64,000 nucleotides of DNA from Pomacea canaliculata (taxonomy: Eukaryota; Mollusca; Gastropoda; Architaenioglossa; Ampullariidae), in NCBI RefSeq assembly GCF_003073045.1, contig NC_037599.1, positions 21,270,555 to 21,334,554 on the forward strand. Reading direction: 5' to 3'. The notes beneath the pieces are model-generated. The model did no database searches. It worked only from the letters and a program-made list of their open reading frames with translations, and was not told where the DNA came from. The stretch's first letter is position 1, and the number at the start of each line of letters is the position of its first letter. Made by a program: the position numbers and the translations under genes. Positions 37,201 to 50,300 of this stretch are shown one piece after another.

Positions 37201-38399
37201 GTCAAGTTTTATCAACGACTACATCAGTTAATGCATTGACGGAAAACTGGGGGGCTTTTTATGACAGGCAAGTCAATAGCTGCCCTTAACTGACAAAATA
37301 TGAGTGCTTTTGTTACATAAAACTTTTGTTACTTTTCCTAGTAAGGATCTTTTTCTATTCAATGCTCTTTTGAAATACATTATATTAATGCTCTGGTTAA
37401 GAAAAATTGAAAAAAAAACAGTCTTTAAGTTCAAGTCTAAAATATCACTAATGCAATAAAGATATCTAATGGATTCATGTCTTTTGTTAAATCAGTCTGC
37501 ATAAAGGACTCCATGAATGTAAGGGACACCTAAAAGTTTCCGCTGTAGTTTAGATTTTGTTTTCATTCCACACCAGTGCTCATGGCTCACCAACTCCGGA
37601 TGCATCCTAAAATCACAAGTTTTTCTTCTTGACAAACTCACTGCATGCAGGCTGTTTTGATTGATAGGATGGCCCACAGCAGTATACTTCACAACCTAAC
37701 AGCATACACATTTTATGTACACAGTGCTTTTGTATACACAAGGTAGCAGCACTATGAGGCATATGCCAGTTACAGTTACTTCAATAATTTGCATATATTA
37801 AACATTGTCCCTGCCTAGGCCCTGACCCTTTTCTGAGCTGGAGAACAGTCAGGCAGGGGCTGGCTGTAAAAGCTGCTGCTCTAAAACTCATTGACCTCTG
37901 AGCTTCTTGCCATTACACAAGGCTGCAGCATCCCTGAAGTGAGGTCTCTGCATTGTGTGAAGGGTTGTAAAACTTGAAAACAGTAAGATTCTGTCATTCA
38001 GGGACGAGCCTTTATTAGTCACAGATAAAATATTGATGATGACTTTTAAAATCTGCTTTATATTTTTCAAGATCAGAATGTTCAAGCACTCTGACAGTAA
38101 GCTTTTAAGTGGAAAGTCACACAAAATGTCACCATAATTTTTATGTGCTTTACTGTCTTCATTGTCATCATCATCACCACCACCACCACCAGCACCTCCA
38201 CCACCACTGCAGTCAACATCTCCAGAGCACCAAGAGATAGGTGGCACACCACCTCACAAAAGTTTTGTACATTTCCAGGTTAAGCCAAGTCTCTAGCATG
38301 ACTTGGCTCAAGCATGACATCAGATGCATCCGTTGTATTAGCACATGCAAACTGCAGTAATCTTGGCCCCTTTTATTAGACACAAATCATTTACAGCTG
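31261..38399 (-). other. No gene seen; probably includes a long 3' UTR of the MPDZ gene
   Basis: Uniform AT-rich sequence with no supported exon. A minus-strand AATAAA with flanking TTGTACAAAAATAAACT near 32820 could end a 5.5 kb 3' UTR, but earlier signals are possible. The patch 31920-32160 is distinctly GC-richer, contains repeated GGTGACAGGT-like phrases and may be an unclassified repeat. Confidence 0.35.
38157..38215 (+). repeat. CAT/CAC/CCA trinucleotide repeat
   Basis: TCATCATCATCACCACCACC-type tract about 190 bases downstream of the MPDZ stop codon, probably within the 3' UTR. Confidence 0.85.
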
Positions 38400-41300
38400 T
38401 CAGGAAATAACAGACAGCGTGACTTTCCCACGTGCATTTTTCAAGATATTGACAGCCTCTTCATGTGTAACTCCGTCCAGGCTGACTCCATTCACTGCCA
38501 GAATCTGGTCTCCACGGTGAAGTTGTCCATCATCTGCTGCAGCTCCTTTAGCAAAAACATTCTTCACATATATAGGTAGATCCCCGTGTGGTGAGCCATG
38601 GCCCCCAACAATCGAAAAGCCCAAACCATCAGGTCCACGTTCCAAAGTGATAGTTTTGCACTGTGGAGGTTGTCTGTGCACAAAAAGATTATCAGTCCTT
38701 AAGTACACATTTCCTTCATTTCCAAACAAAGCTCTATCTTATATATTAGATTTTAACATATTTAATGTGATAACCACCATTCTCCCAAAACAGGAAAAGC
38801 AGACTAAAATATAAAAACATTATCTGTCCTCCTTCGGTTTTTGCATTTGCAAACTGTGAGAATGTATTTGTTTCTCATATTGCTCTTTTCTTCAAGTGCA
38901 CGAGTTCACTGCCAAGCAAGGAGATGCATTATTATTATTAAAATGGACATATTTTTCTTTCTCTTTTTTTGATTTCTATTACAGACTACCACCTACCCAT
39001 CGTCCTCAAGCTCCTGGGGTGTCTTTTGCAGGGTGGAATCACCAGACACTTCTGGGTAAGCCTGTCGAGGTCTGCCACCTGACACACTCACAATAGTATC
39101 TTCACCTATCCCCACAAACAACATAGTTTAGTAGCATTCAGCAACCACAGAAGGAATAAATACGGAAAATATTTGTAAAAAGTGGGAACTGGGACATTGA
39201 CAAGACACACACATAAACACAAATGTTAAGTGATACTATTAGAAAATCAATATAAAAAGATGTTATTATCTAAGTCATTTAAAAATTTTGTCATTTACTT
39301 CGCATCTTCTCTGCGTTCTTATTCAAGTTCACAGTTAAAAAAACGTTTGCATTGATTTTACAGAAAATACCTGATATAGGTAAACTATCAAATGACTACT
39401 TCATCTTTCTTCTGGCTGTATTTTCAAGCTGTTAAAATGTGTCAAAATGAAGATTTTATGTCTGTAGCAGTCAATTTGAACCAATGTGCTGGTTACATTA
39501 AAACTGACACCACACTGAAAACCAAGTTAGCTAGAGAAATTATAATTCTAACTTATGTCTTTATTTATTTATGCAAAAGTTAATTTCATATAACTGTTTG
39601 ACACTGGCAAAAATTTTATGGATACTCATTATCATATGTCATCGCCCAAAATTCTGTCTGGAAAATATGTTTTTAAATAATGAAAATTTTCATTAATTTG
39701 TTTAACCACAAGGACTTGAACTAATAAGTGTACCATTACAGGATGCTTATGTAAGAACTATTTTCCCATTTGGGTTTGAAGTACCTTGCATAACTTGCAG
39801 AATCACTGGACTGACTGACTTCAGTAGCTGAACAGCTTGTGCATGTTCCATCCCATCTGTGGACTGCCCATTTATCATTAAGATCTTGTCACCAACCTGT
39901 ACAGCATAAAAGTCAATGTTATATTTAAGCCTGGCTGCATGCCAAATTATCCTACATCGTGCTAGATGAACTCTTCAGGGGATAGTGGCTCTAGTGAAAG
40001 TTACCATCATCAAACAGTGTAATCTCTGCAGTGACTGTTTCGCACACTGTAATGTGAACTGAGTAGTGCCACAAAACATATCATGCTGTCCATAAATAAA
40101 TATACAAGGAAAGAAACTGTTGGCTTTTTCAGGGATTGTTTCACTATGAGTTACTTCCCTTAAGCAGCTAAAATAGTCAACCAATCAGGTATGTTGTTAA
40201 AAGTAGGCAATGAGTCAAATGGTTGAGAGCCATGTCTGAGAAAGTTACCAGTTATTCAATTTGCTTTGTATACCAACAACTGAAAAAGACAATTAAGTAA
40301 AACCTCCCTATTAAGACTTGCTAAAATCCACCAAAATCAAGTCAAAACTGCGAGGGGTCATAGTAGGGAGATCAACCACGCAGTATTCATTCAACTGCAG
40401 TCATGCAGTTTTCATTCCAAGAACTATGACTTCAAGCACCTATAAATTCAAATTTATTTATTTAAACGTTAAAGCTCTTAAAACCATATCATACTGTTTT
40501 TCTTTACTGTTTTTATTTTCGATTGGTCACACTTTTTCTGCTATTTGTTGCACTTGACTAAAGATTTATAAATGGAACTCTTCAGGTAACAGAAATCGAT
40601 CAATACATATGTAACATGGCAGAAAACGATGCTCTCTTGAAATGCACTTTTTATACTTTCATACTATAATGATTTCTGCAAAAAGTTACAATCAAGAATC
40701 AATATTAAATCTTCTCAATAGGAATGCAGGCTGCATCCAATTTGTGGAAATCTGTTTCTAAGTACAGAGCAGTTTCATGACTAGCAACATTCATTCCTCA
40801 CTCTTAGTTTGCCAGAGCGAGCAGCAGGGCCATCAGGGTTTAAGCTGGCAACAATAATGGGGACATCACCCAGTGGGCTGCCCAGCCCTCCAGCTATGCT
40901 GATCCCCAGTGATCCACTTAGGTCATGTTCCAGTTCCACGGTCCTCAGAAGGTTGGCATCTTCACTCTGACCTGATCATAGCAATCAAAATAGCAAATAA
41001 AAAAATAATGCAATACATAACCTGTCTTTTAGCTCAAAGGGAAGAAACATACTCTACCCAACCTTTTGTGTCAAAGTTTCTTCAAGTTAATAGTATTTAC
41101 TGTCTTGTATTTACATACATCTCAGAGCTGATTTATATGATTTGTATTTCGTTTGTGATATACTTTAACAAAGAATGGTAAGTCAAAACTGTCAATGATG
41201 TAAACTACCACTTATTCATAACTAAATGGCAGTTAGTGTAAATAACAGCAAACAAAAGTTCTAATGTAGTCAACATAACCATGTACATGAATGCTGATAA

Positions 41301-44300
41301 AATAAACCTGATTTGTACAACAAAAATAATCAACAGTAATGCAAGTGACTTCTGCTTAAAAAGCATAGAAATCTGACAACCACTTTTTTGAAGCCGAAGG
41401 TGAATGTAGGGTCACACATAACAATAAGTGCATGCATTCTGACACATCACATACTTGCATCAGAAGCTGAGAGTGCTTCGATAACATCACAAACTTCACA
41501 GTAGCAAAAGTGCATGCATACACCCAACACATGGCACATGCAAGAGGGCATGTGCAAACTTTCACATTTAAAAAGGATTAGGAAAAACATTCTTCATAAG
41601 ACATCAAATAATGTTTGCTGTGATAGGAAGGTGTGCAAGACTATAAGATAGTGTATCCTACTATGCTGACATAACTATATCAAACACAAAGATGAGAAAT
41701 CATCATTAAATTTGATGGGACAAGGGAGGTCACACTTATTCATTGCATCCTTGTGCATCTGTTAAAACAAAGGAAGGAAAAACTAACTTAGGAATGAAGT
41801 GGTATTTTGATCATATAAATGACCCAAAGAGTGGATAAGATCTATTGGGCAATTTATGCTGGTGCACTTATTAAAATCCACAGAGATTAAGAAATAATCC
41901 TGAATGTGCCATGATAAAGAATCTGCTTGGCCAGTGAAACAGCGTTAAGTTCAGGAAGCATCACAAATTTGTAAAGCTGGTTACTCAAATTCTGGAAGGT
42001 TTATTCCTGTTCCTGTTATGTAACTGTTGGTTTCAATTATCAAAAATATTGTAATATCCAAAAAGATTATGGACAGGAAAATGCACACAAACATAAATTT
42101 AACCAAGTATATTTGCCAAAATTTCTGCTTCTAAAAACTCTAATCTCTCTGCCTATCTCTATTTCACTAACAGCCTGCAATGCTATATTTCACAAATACA
42201 AGTCTGCATTTCAACACAAGAAAAAAAAGATAAGAAGCTGTACACATAAAAGGACACCAAGTCACTGAAGTCCCCCACAATTTTAAAGGCCTTTCTTAAT
42301 TGTACATGAACCTAGGTCACACACACAAAACCTGAGCATTAACTTTTCATTTTGGCTGGTGAGTGGGTGGGTAAAGGAAGAACTACAGATCAGCAGCCAA
42401 CAAAGTTCTGTGCAGCAGGATGACTTGCAACAAATAGTTACTTTGCCCACTTAAACTTGTTTAGGAATACTATAGTCAAGAGGCCTGGCTACCAGCAACC
42501 TAGCAAATTTATAAATGGATGTTTCCAATGTGATTCAGAAATCTGAGAAGGATGACAGGATTGAGTGTCATTGGTCCTCTAAGAGAACCAGAATCCCTTT
42601 TTTTTTCTTTCTTGGCTTGAGGTGAAAAATAGATTTTTTGACTGAACTGTATGCAGGGCTACAGTAGAAAGCAAAATGCATGGTAAGTACAGTAAAACCT
42701 CCCTATTAAGACTGGCTGAAATTCACCAAAATCAGGTCGTAACTAAGAAGGGTTATAGTAGGGAGTCAAGTCTATTTTCGTTTTAGAAACTATGACTTTA
42801 AGCACCTATAAATTCAAGTTAATTTATTTAAATGTTGAAATAAAGCTCTTAAAAACCATAATGCTTTTCTTTGTTGTTTTCGATTGGTCAAGCTTACTTA
42901 TTCTGCCCGTTGTGCTTGACTAAAGATTTATAGGGGAATTAATTCTCTAGGTTAGAGTAATCTATCAATACAAGAGTACCTTGGTAGCCAAAGACTCTTC
43001 TTTAAAATACACTATTTATATTTTTAAACAAGACGCTCTCTTAAAATGCACTATTTATATTTTTGAACATGATTTCTGCAAAAAGACACAATAACCCACA
43101 AACTGTTGGTCAATTTTATTTTTATAAACACAAGACTTCTTCAAGGCATCATTAAAAGCACAATTGATTGATGTGTGCTGGTAAAGAGACAACAATAAAT
43201 GGGGGCCAGTCATTTCAAGTAAAAACCACTCTCTCAGCTATATTGAGCTCCTGCTTGAGTTGAAGTTGGCTGGCTGATTAATTTGGCAATGAAGTGCCTC
43301 CACCTAGAAGTGACTGCACGATGAGAGGGAAGAGAAAGGAAACTGGAGAAACCCCTGATTGCTGAACTTGAAAACAGGTGTAACACACCTCTGTATATAT
43401 GTAGCATCCCGAAACGAGATCTGAACCCAAGACCTCTCAATGCAATGACGAAAGTGTTTTAACTACTACACTCCCAGACAGGACACCTTAAGTGAGTCGA
43501 CCCCGCCACAATCATATTATCCCATGTAAGACCACGTCATCCCAAAACGGAAAGCCAGCCCAGGCTAAATGAAAGTCTAAGCAGTGACACCTGTTGCATC
43601 TAATAAGAACCTCCAAGCTAAAGAGTAATGACAACAAAGGCTTTATTTAAAAATTAAGGAGAAAATTGTATTTATGCACCATTGTGATATTTTAACCGAA
43701 TGTCTGTATATCATTTGATATGAACCTCCAAACTGAACAACAATGGTGACAAATGCTTTAAAAAATGATTTAAGAGGAAAATTTCTTTACATAGCATTGT
43801 GTGATTTGTTCTCTGAATGTGTACTGCCAAGCAGACAATTATGTTCAGTAAGATGGTGGCTGAACGTGTTTGAACAATGCATGGATCAATTCATTTTTAG
43901 GGCCTGGTTCGATTTGACTTTCAGTGTTGAGATGATATGGTCATTACAGGGTCAATTCAACTCAGGCAGATGGTAGATATGACAGAAGCAATATGGTTTG
44001 GGTCAAAATGACCTCATAAGCAAGCAGTCTCTTTCAAAATGTACTTATTTTACGATTTCTGTGGGAAAATCGTTATGTAGGTTAAACAGTTGGCAGAAGC
44101 AGTCTATTTTAAACTGTCCTTACTTTTTTGAACACGTGACTTCGGCACAAAAAAAAAATCATAATAGTAAGTCGGGTTGGGGAGGCAGTGATAATAGAGA
44201 TGACATTTATATAACGAAGTGGGGAGAGGAGGCAATTGGTGTTATACACTGAGTCAGCAACTAAGGCTATATCACAGGAAGGCAGCTAGCCCTGTGAACA

Positions 44301-47300
44301 GATGCCACATGCAGAGAATAAACAGCGTGCCAGAGACCAGAGTTGAAACCAGGACAGCCAGATTTTACTGTATTGGCGATAGGCACCAACCGTTGTGCCA
44401 CTGGACTGCCATTTTATATAGCTTAATATATCTGTGAAAAATGTCTGGGTCATAACTAAGCGTGGGTCATAATAAGGAAGGTCTTACTAAGGAGGTTTTA
44501 CTGTACTAGCTTCACTATGACATTAACTTTTTAAGTGACCCTGTGGGCTGTAAGATCAACATCAATATTCTTTAAAAAAGTTGTTAGCGACCTTGGTGCA
44601 GGTCAGCTAAGAAAGGCCTTTTGGCTGAACATGCTGATGGAAAGTAAAGACTGATGACACCACAAGGCAGGCAGGCAGGCACCAGAATAGGAGGACCAGA
44701 TGCTGACCTGCTAAATGCCTGTCTGGTAGAGAAACCCATCAAGCCACAATCCTGGAATCTGTACTTCCCAGTGCTTGCCATCTTGTTAGTTCATTCATTT
44801 TTCTTTTAACATTTAATCAAACATTTTCCTTCCCAGTTGTTGTTCTTTTTTAGTCACCTCTTTAGCTTCTGACTTTAATAACATCACTACTTCTAGTATC
44901 TTATCTTCTTCTGACTTCAGTCAATTTTTTTCTCCTAACCAAAATGTAAAGTTCACTATGACTTTTTGGAGGGAGGGAGAATAACAAACAACTTTCATTT
45001 TATGACAATGTTTGTGCCTGCTACATTTTAAAATCTTTTAAAGACTGTTAGCAGTTTAAGATACAATTATTTACTTCTTTTGTTTTGCTAGTGGGGTTCT
45101 TTTAGCCCCTGTTCAGATACAGCAGTGGATAAAAAGGGGAAAATATGTAACTTACATATCAATGCTAAATGAATACAAGAAGCCACCCTTCCTTAAGGCT
45201 TGCTTTGACTACTGAAAATGGCAAAATATACTTCAGGTATTCTGCATTAAGACCAAATGGAGTCAAATATATGTACATAATTCAATAAAGGGAAATATCA
45301 ATCCAAATAACATCCTGCCAAAAAAGTGTCACATTGAAGTGACAGTTATAAAAGAAGTAAAAGAAAATTACAGCATTAAAAATCAGCTACTTAATCTTGT
45401 TTTATGACAAATGAGGTCCAGTTGTAAAGACTAGTAAAGGTTAGGACCTATGCTGCACTCAGGTTTGTCTAGGGACAAAGTTTGAAAGTAACTAGTAACC
45501 AATGCATTCCAACAATTTCACCATGATGAGACTATGCCTCTACTGTAAGGATTATCAATCACATTAGAGTCATGAGGTGGAAAAGTTTTAAATGTCTATG
45601 AACATTTGTCAAAATATGTAACTATGTATAAGAGTAAGAGTCCCAAAACGTATTGATGCTCTACAGCAACCAAAGGGAAGTCCAGGGTTAGTAGCTTTTG
45701 GAAGAGGGCATACCTGTTAGGAGAAAGAAAATATTTTCTGGTTACTAAGGTAACACACTCTGGTGCATAAATACAGAGGTGGAACAGCCCATAAACAGAA
45801 AACTTATGGGCCTGATGTGCAGGGCGAAAAGCTCCTCCTCATACATTCTTAGTTTTTTAAGAAACAGCCATTTTAAACAGAAAGAGAAGAACTTGTTTTT
45901 AATATTTAGAACAAATATCTAGATTTATGATTCATTAAGTGAAAGCTTTTCTTTCTGCTGAAGCAGCAGGCATACAGTAAATTATGCACATTTAAATACA
46001 CTTGTTCCATAACACTGTCTGAATGGCGAAACCACCATCAAAATCAATGTCAGTTTCACCTGCATGATGATTGTGGGCAGCAAGAGAGAATGAAGAAAAT
46101 ATGGTCTAGGGACAAGTAAAAAGTTGTAAATAGTTATTACTCTGCTTTTGTTTGCCAAATAGTCACAACACTGATTTTGAGTTATCCATTTTGACAAAAA
46201 AGAAGGAAGACTTGCTGCACTGAAACTTTGCAGGTCAAAAAAGAAAGAATAGCATAAAGAATAGGCTTCATGCTGGAAATAGTCACAAGGTATTGGGAGG
46301 CCTAGAAGATTAAAATCATGCTTTACTCAGGTGTCAGGAAGAAGTAGGCAAGTAAGAGAGTTCACATATGCTGCTGCCTGGCCTGCCACTTCTTTTGTCG
46401 TTCTTCTATCTTTTACTTTGTTCAGTTCATGCCAACTGTATTTTCCAGCCTACAGCCACAAAGACTCTTCCTTCTTAACATGAAATCACTGTACATCACT
46501 TTTTTTAGGACATTCCTCTTTCTGTCCTGCTATTCTGACAGCTGTTATAAGTTACCCAGGGGTTTTGGTGAGATGACCTAATACCTTTCCATTATGTACA
46601 GGTGTGGCCTTTAAGAAGCATTCGTAAGAACAAATAAACAGCAAAGGCATCATAAGTCCTAATCAGGATGTGAAACTCTCAGGTATAACCATTTAAGGCA
46701 GAACACTGGCCAATTCTTGGGGTTCCAACTACAATAAATGTGAAAAATGCAGCATTTCAAGTCAGCAAAACAAAAGGAAGAGCATGAACTATGAAAGCTG
46801 AGAAACAGAAAAGTACAAGCAATCAGCTCTGGAGGACTAGATTGACAATTTAATTTTGTGAGGATAAAAGACAGTGTGGGGGGTGGGTGGTCAGGGAGAG
46901 GGCGTATTGATATCAGGAACATTTCAGAGGCTTGTCATGCACACAGGACTGGTGCTGGTGGCAGTCTGGGCATAATATAAATAATATACTAATAACGCAG
47001 GATTTTTGGGGTCAGGAGACAGTCCTGAAAAGAAATGAGAAATACTGCTGTAACAGACATATTTATGATCTGAAAGTTTAATCATGCATACTTTTGGAAT
47101 GTTTGCCCTTGGAACGATTGCTAGCAGAAGAATCTGACTTCTTCAGCCCTGTGGAACCCGAGTTTTTTCTGGACGATGTCCTAGAACCAGCCTTGAGTCT
47201 TCCAACCATCAGTGACACCTTGCCCATGAGAGTCTGACAACAAAGTGCATTACAGTCAGCATACTGGATAAAAATGCTTCAGCGAAGAAAGCTGTGTGGA

Positions 47301-50300
47301 GTAAACAAAAAGACAAGAAAAGTCCTTTCCCTAGTTAAGGACACCTGCGACATTAAAAAAACACTGTTTTACAGACTTAAGTATCCTGATGTATAGTGCA
47401 GAATTACCAAACCAGTATACTGTCTAATCATGATGTTTTATAAATACAACTCAATAGAGTGGATAATATCTGTTGCTAATGTGTAGCTGGCAGGATGTTT
47501 GATAATGTTTTTTTTCCTATACTTGAAAAAGATAGATCATTTGAGGAAAGGAACTGCTATACTGAAAATAACAACAAATTCTGTATTGTTTGATTTCCTT
47601 CAAACATCTTGCCCTTTAGTGGAAAAAAAATGGCAACAAAGAACCAAGCATCTGTTATTTTTAATTTTGAAATGCTTCAGTAGAGCATGATGATGAGAAA
47701 TATATCATTTGAAAAGTAAAACAGTAAATATTTTTCATCTAAAACCAATAATAACTTTAAAATTGATGTTGCAGATGGGAAGGTCCTCAATTACAATGAG
47801 CTATGTGCTTAGATGTAAAGTGCTGAAGTATATTACACCTAAATCTGACCTATGTCTGAATATTTTTTCACCTGACATGCGAACAATTAATATCTAGTAC
47901 AACAAAATAAAAGAAACAACCTTTCTGCACCTAAAATATTACTCAAAAGTATATTTCAATGAGAAATATCTGTATCTATTGCATTTTTAATGTTTTGAAT
48001 TGTGAAATGCATAACCAAGACAGAAAACCTCTTAAGTATGACATCATGGTTTATACATGTGATTCAATTACTAACTATAAACACTAATGTTAACTCACAC
48101 TTTCTCTGTTCAAGCAAGCAAGGAAATATACTCTCTCTCTCCATCCAATCAAACATGTACATACATATGGGCATGCATGCTGGCATACCTTGAGAACACC
48201 AGCAGCATACTCCTGTGTGGCGTTTCGCATGTCTTCACCATTTACTGCAAGAATCTGATCTCCCTGCATTAGACGGCCATCTGCTTCAGCCACACCTCCC
48301 TTCACCTGCCAATAACATAGACTGCTATATAGGCATGTCAATAACAAGCCATCTTTTGGTCTACGTATGTTATTGTCAAATTTATATACACACCAATGAT
48401 CAATTATATCAGAGGTTTAGTACTGATAGCTAAGTAGGGCAAATATGCAACACCAGGTTAGAAAAGAGGCAGAGATTATTATGTTCAGTAACATACCTAA
48501 GAAGAAAATTGTTGATAGCAGATTCGATGGCCACAAAGTTTGATTCAACACTAAATTTCTACATTAAATTATGACTTTGCCTAATCTCCCACTGAAGCAA
48601 CTGAAAGGGGTGAATTAAGTTCTGAAATGCAGTTAATATCGTGTAGAGTCAGAAGTTTATCTAGCTTCTGTTAAAGTATCTGTGCACATAAATATCTTTA
48701 AGGTCACAAAGACTTCTTCAGCTCCTGGTTTTTCTATACATATAAGAGGTTGCTCCATCCAGCAAATACTGGTAGGATGTCTATAATGATATTTTCTTCA
48801 ACACTGTTCAGTATTTAAGACGTCAAAGATCATAAACACACTGTTTGGACTGATGGTTTTCCCCTAACATTCACTCTATGTTCAAGCATTTGAAGGGTGG
48901 AAGCTTACAGTCATTACCAAACAAGTCTGCATAAACATGTAGAGAGGTAAACACTTCCTACACAAATTCTATAAATGATGCTTACTGCACTTTTATAAAC
49001 ACCAGAGAGGCAGACATTAATGCCATTTATCAGAACCTGATTTAGGACAAATTTATCAAAAAACATGACAGATCAAATGTGACTCCATATGAAAAACTTA
49101 CAATGTCCGATATGTAGACGCCCACATCATTTTTCTTGCCAACTATGGAAAGGCCCAGCCCTTTGCCTGGTCGTTTAACCAGTTCCACAGTAAAAACATC
49201 ATAGACGTCCTCTTCCCGGGTTTGCTGATCATCTCGGTAAATCAAGATTCCAACTCGAGATGGGGTTTGCCTTAGGATTTGAATGGCACGGTCGTGGGTA
49301 GCCTCTCGTAAATCTTCGTTGTTAACCTGAGAAGGAAAGCAAAGTGCAGATATTTAATAAAACAGTATGTCATCAAAACATTTGTACTAGATTCAAACAG
49401 CCCCACTTTTAGTACCCAAGGAAACATAATATTTTACAAGACTTCTGCATTGAGGCATAGGTTAAAAACAATATTGAATAAAGGAATCACAATGTGAATA
49501 AAAGAAAATATTCAGAACTAAACTCTCTTCATATATCATGTTTTCTTTATTTAATCAGAAGTTTGAAATACACATTTATCTTAAAAATTACTGATTGCTG
49601 TCACTTGAAATATTTCAAATGCACCACAAGACTAGCCCAGTATAAAGAATCCTCACCTCAAGAATCTGATCACCTGCCCACAAGCGTCCATCTCTTGCTG
49701 CAGCTCCATCAGCATAAACCTCATGAATGATGATTGCACCCTGAAACGTGTTTCACATATTCCATGCTTACAGATTTCATTTTCAAAAATATGAAATTGC
49801 CTCCCTAAACACTCTATATGACCCATGTGACTTTACAGACCTAAAATACTTTGTGCATATTCAAGGATCATCCACAGAATGCCTATTACTTTACTGTCCT
49901 AATTTTGTTGCATAATTTGTGTACATGGAATACTGAAGAAGAAAATGACCTTTTTTATCTTGGAAATGATATATTTTGACACATAATCCCTACCAGCAAA
50001 GTGTCTGATCCTCCAACAATGCTAAGTCCTAGACCAGTGCGGCCCTTCTCAATTTCAATGTAAGTTTCCCTGCCAGGCAAAATGGTGCATGTCAATGGAT
50101 CAACTGGCACTTGTTCCTCCGTTGGGTCAGTAGAGGATTCACCTTCAAGAAGACAAATTTTTACGTTCATTTCATGTAGTGTTAACAGTTCAGTAATAGC
50201 TAATAATAAAAAATAAAAATAACAACAGCTGGCCCAAGAATCTATCACTTTTTACAGGTCTTTATTACTACCTATTATAATTCATATGTACACAGCCCAT

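Larger units (their letters stand above)
42690..44503. mobile_element. Non-autonomous pogo/Tigger-like DNA transposon with TA target site
   Basis: The left end CAGTAAAACCTCCCTATTAAG and right end CTTACTAAGGAGGTTTTACTG form inverted repeats of about 23 bases with few mismatches. Both ends are flanked by TA (42688-42689 and 44504-44505), the Tc1/mariner-superfamily signature. CAGTAAAACCTC-like termini are known for pogo/Tigger elements. No transposase reading frame is visible in the 1.8 kb. The interior holds degenerate internal repeats and two minus-strand SINEs. It lies in the 6 kb MPDZ intron between 47.1 and 41.0 kb. Confidence 0.8.

Noticed and set aside
44584-44781. 65-codon minus-strand frame in the large MPDZ intron
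   Set aside because: It contains a CAGG microsatellite, has no conserved motif and is not needed for phase continuity.
45660-45735. Possible alternative MPDZ exon after CTAACAG
   Set aside because: In the required phase it meets a stop within nine codons, and the flanking exons at 47092 and 40971 already join in phase.
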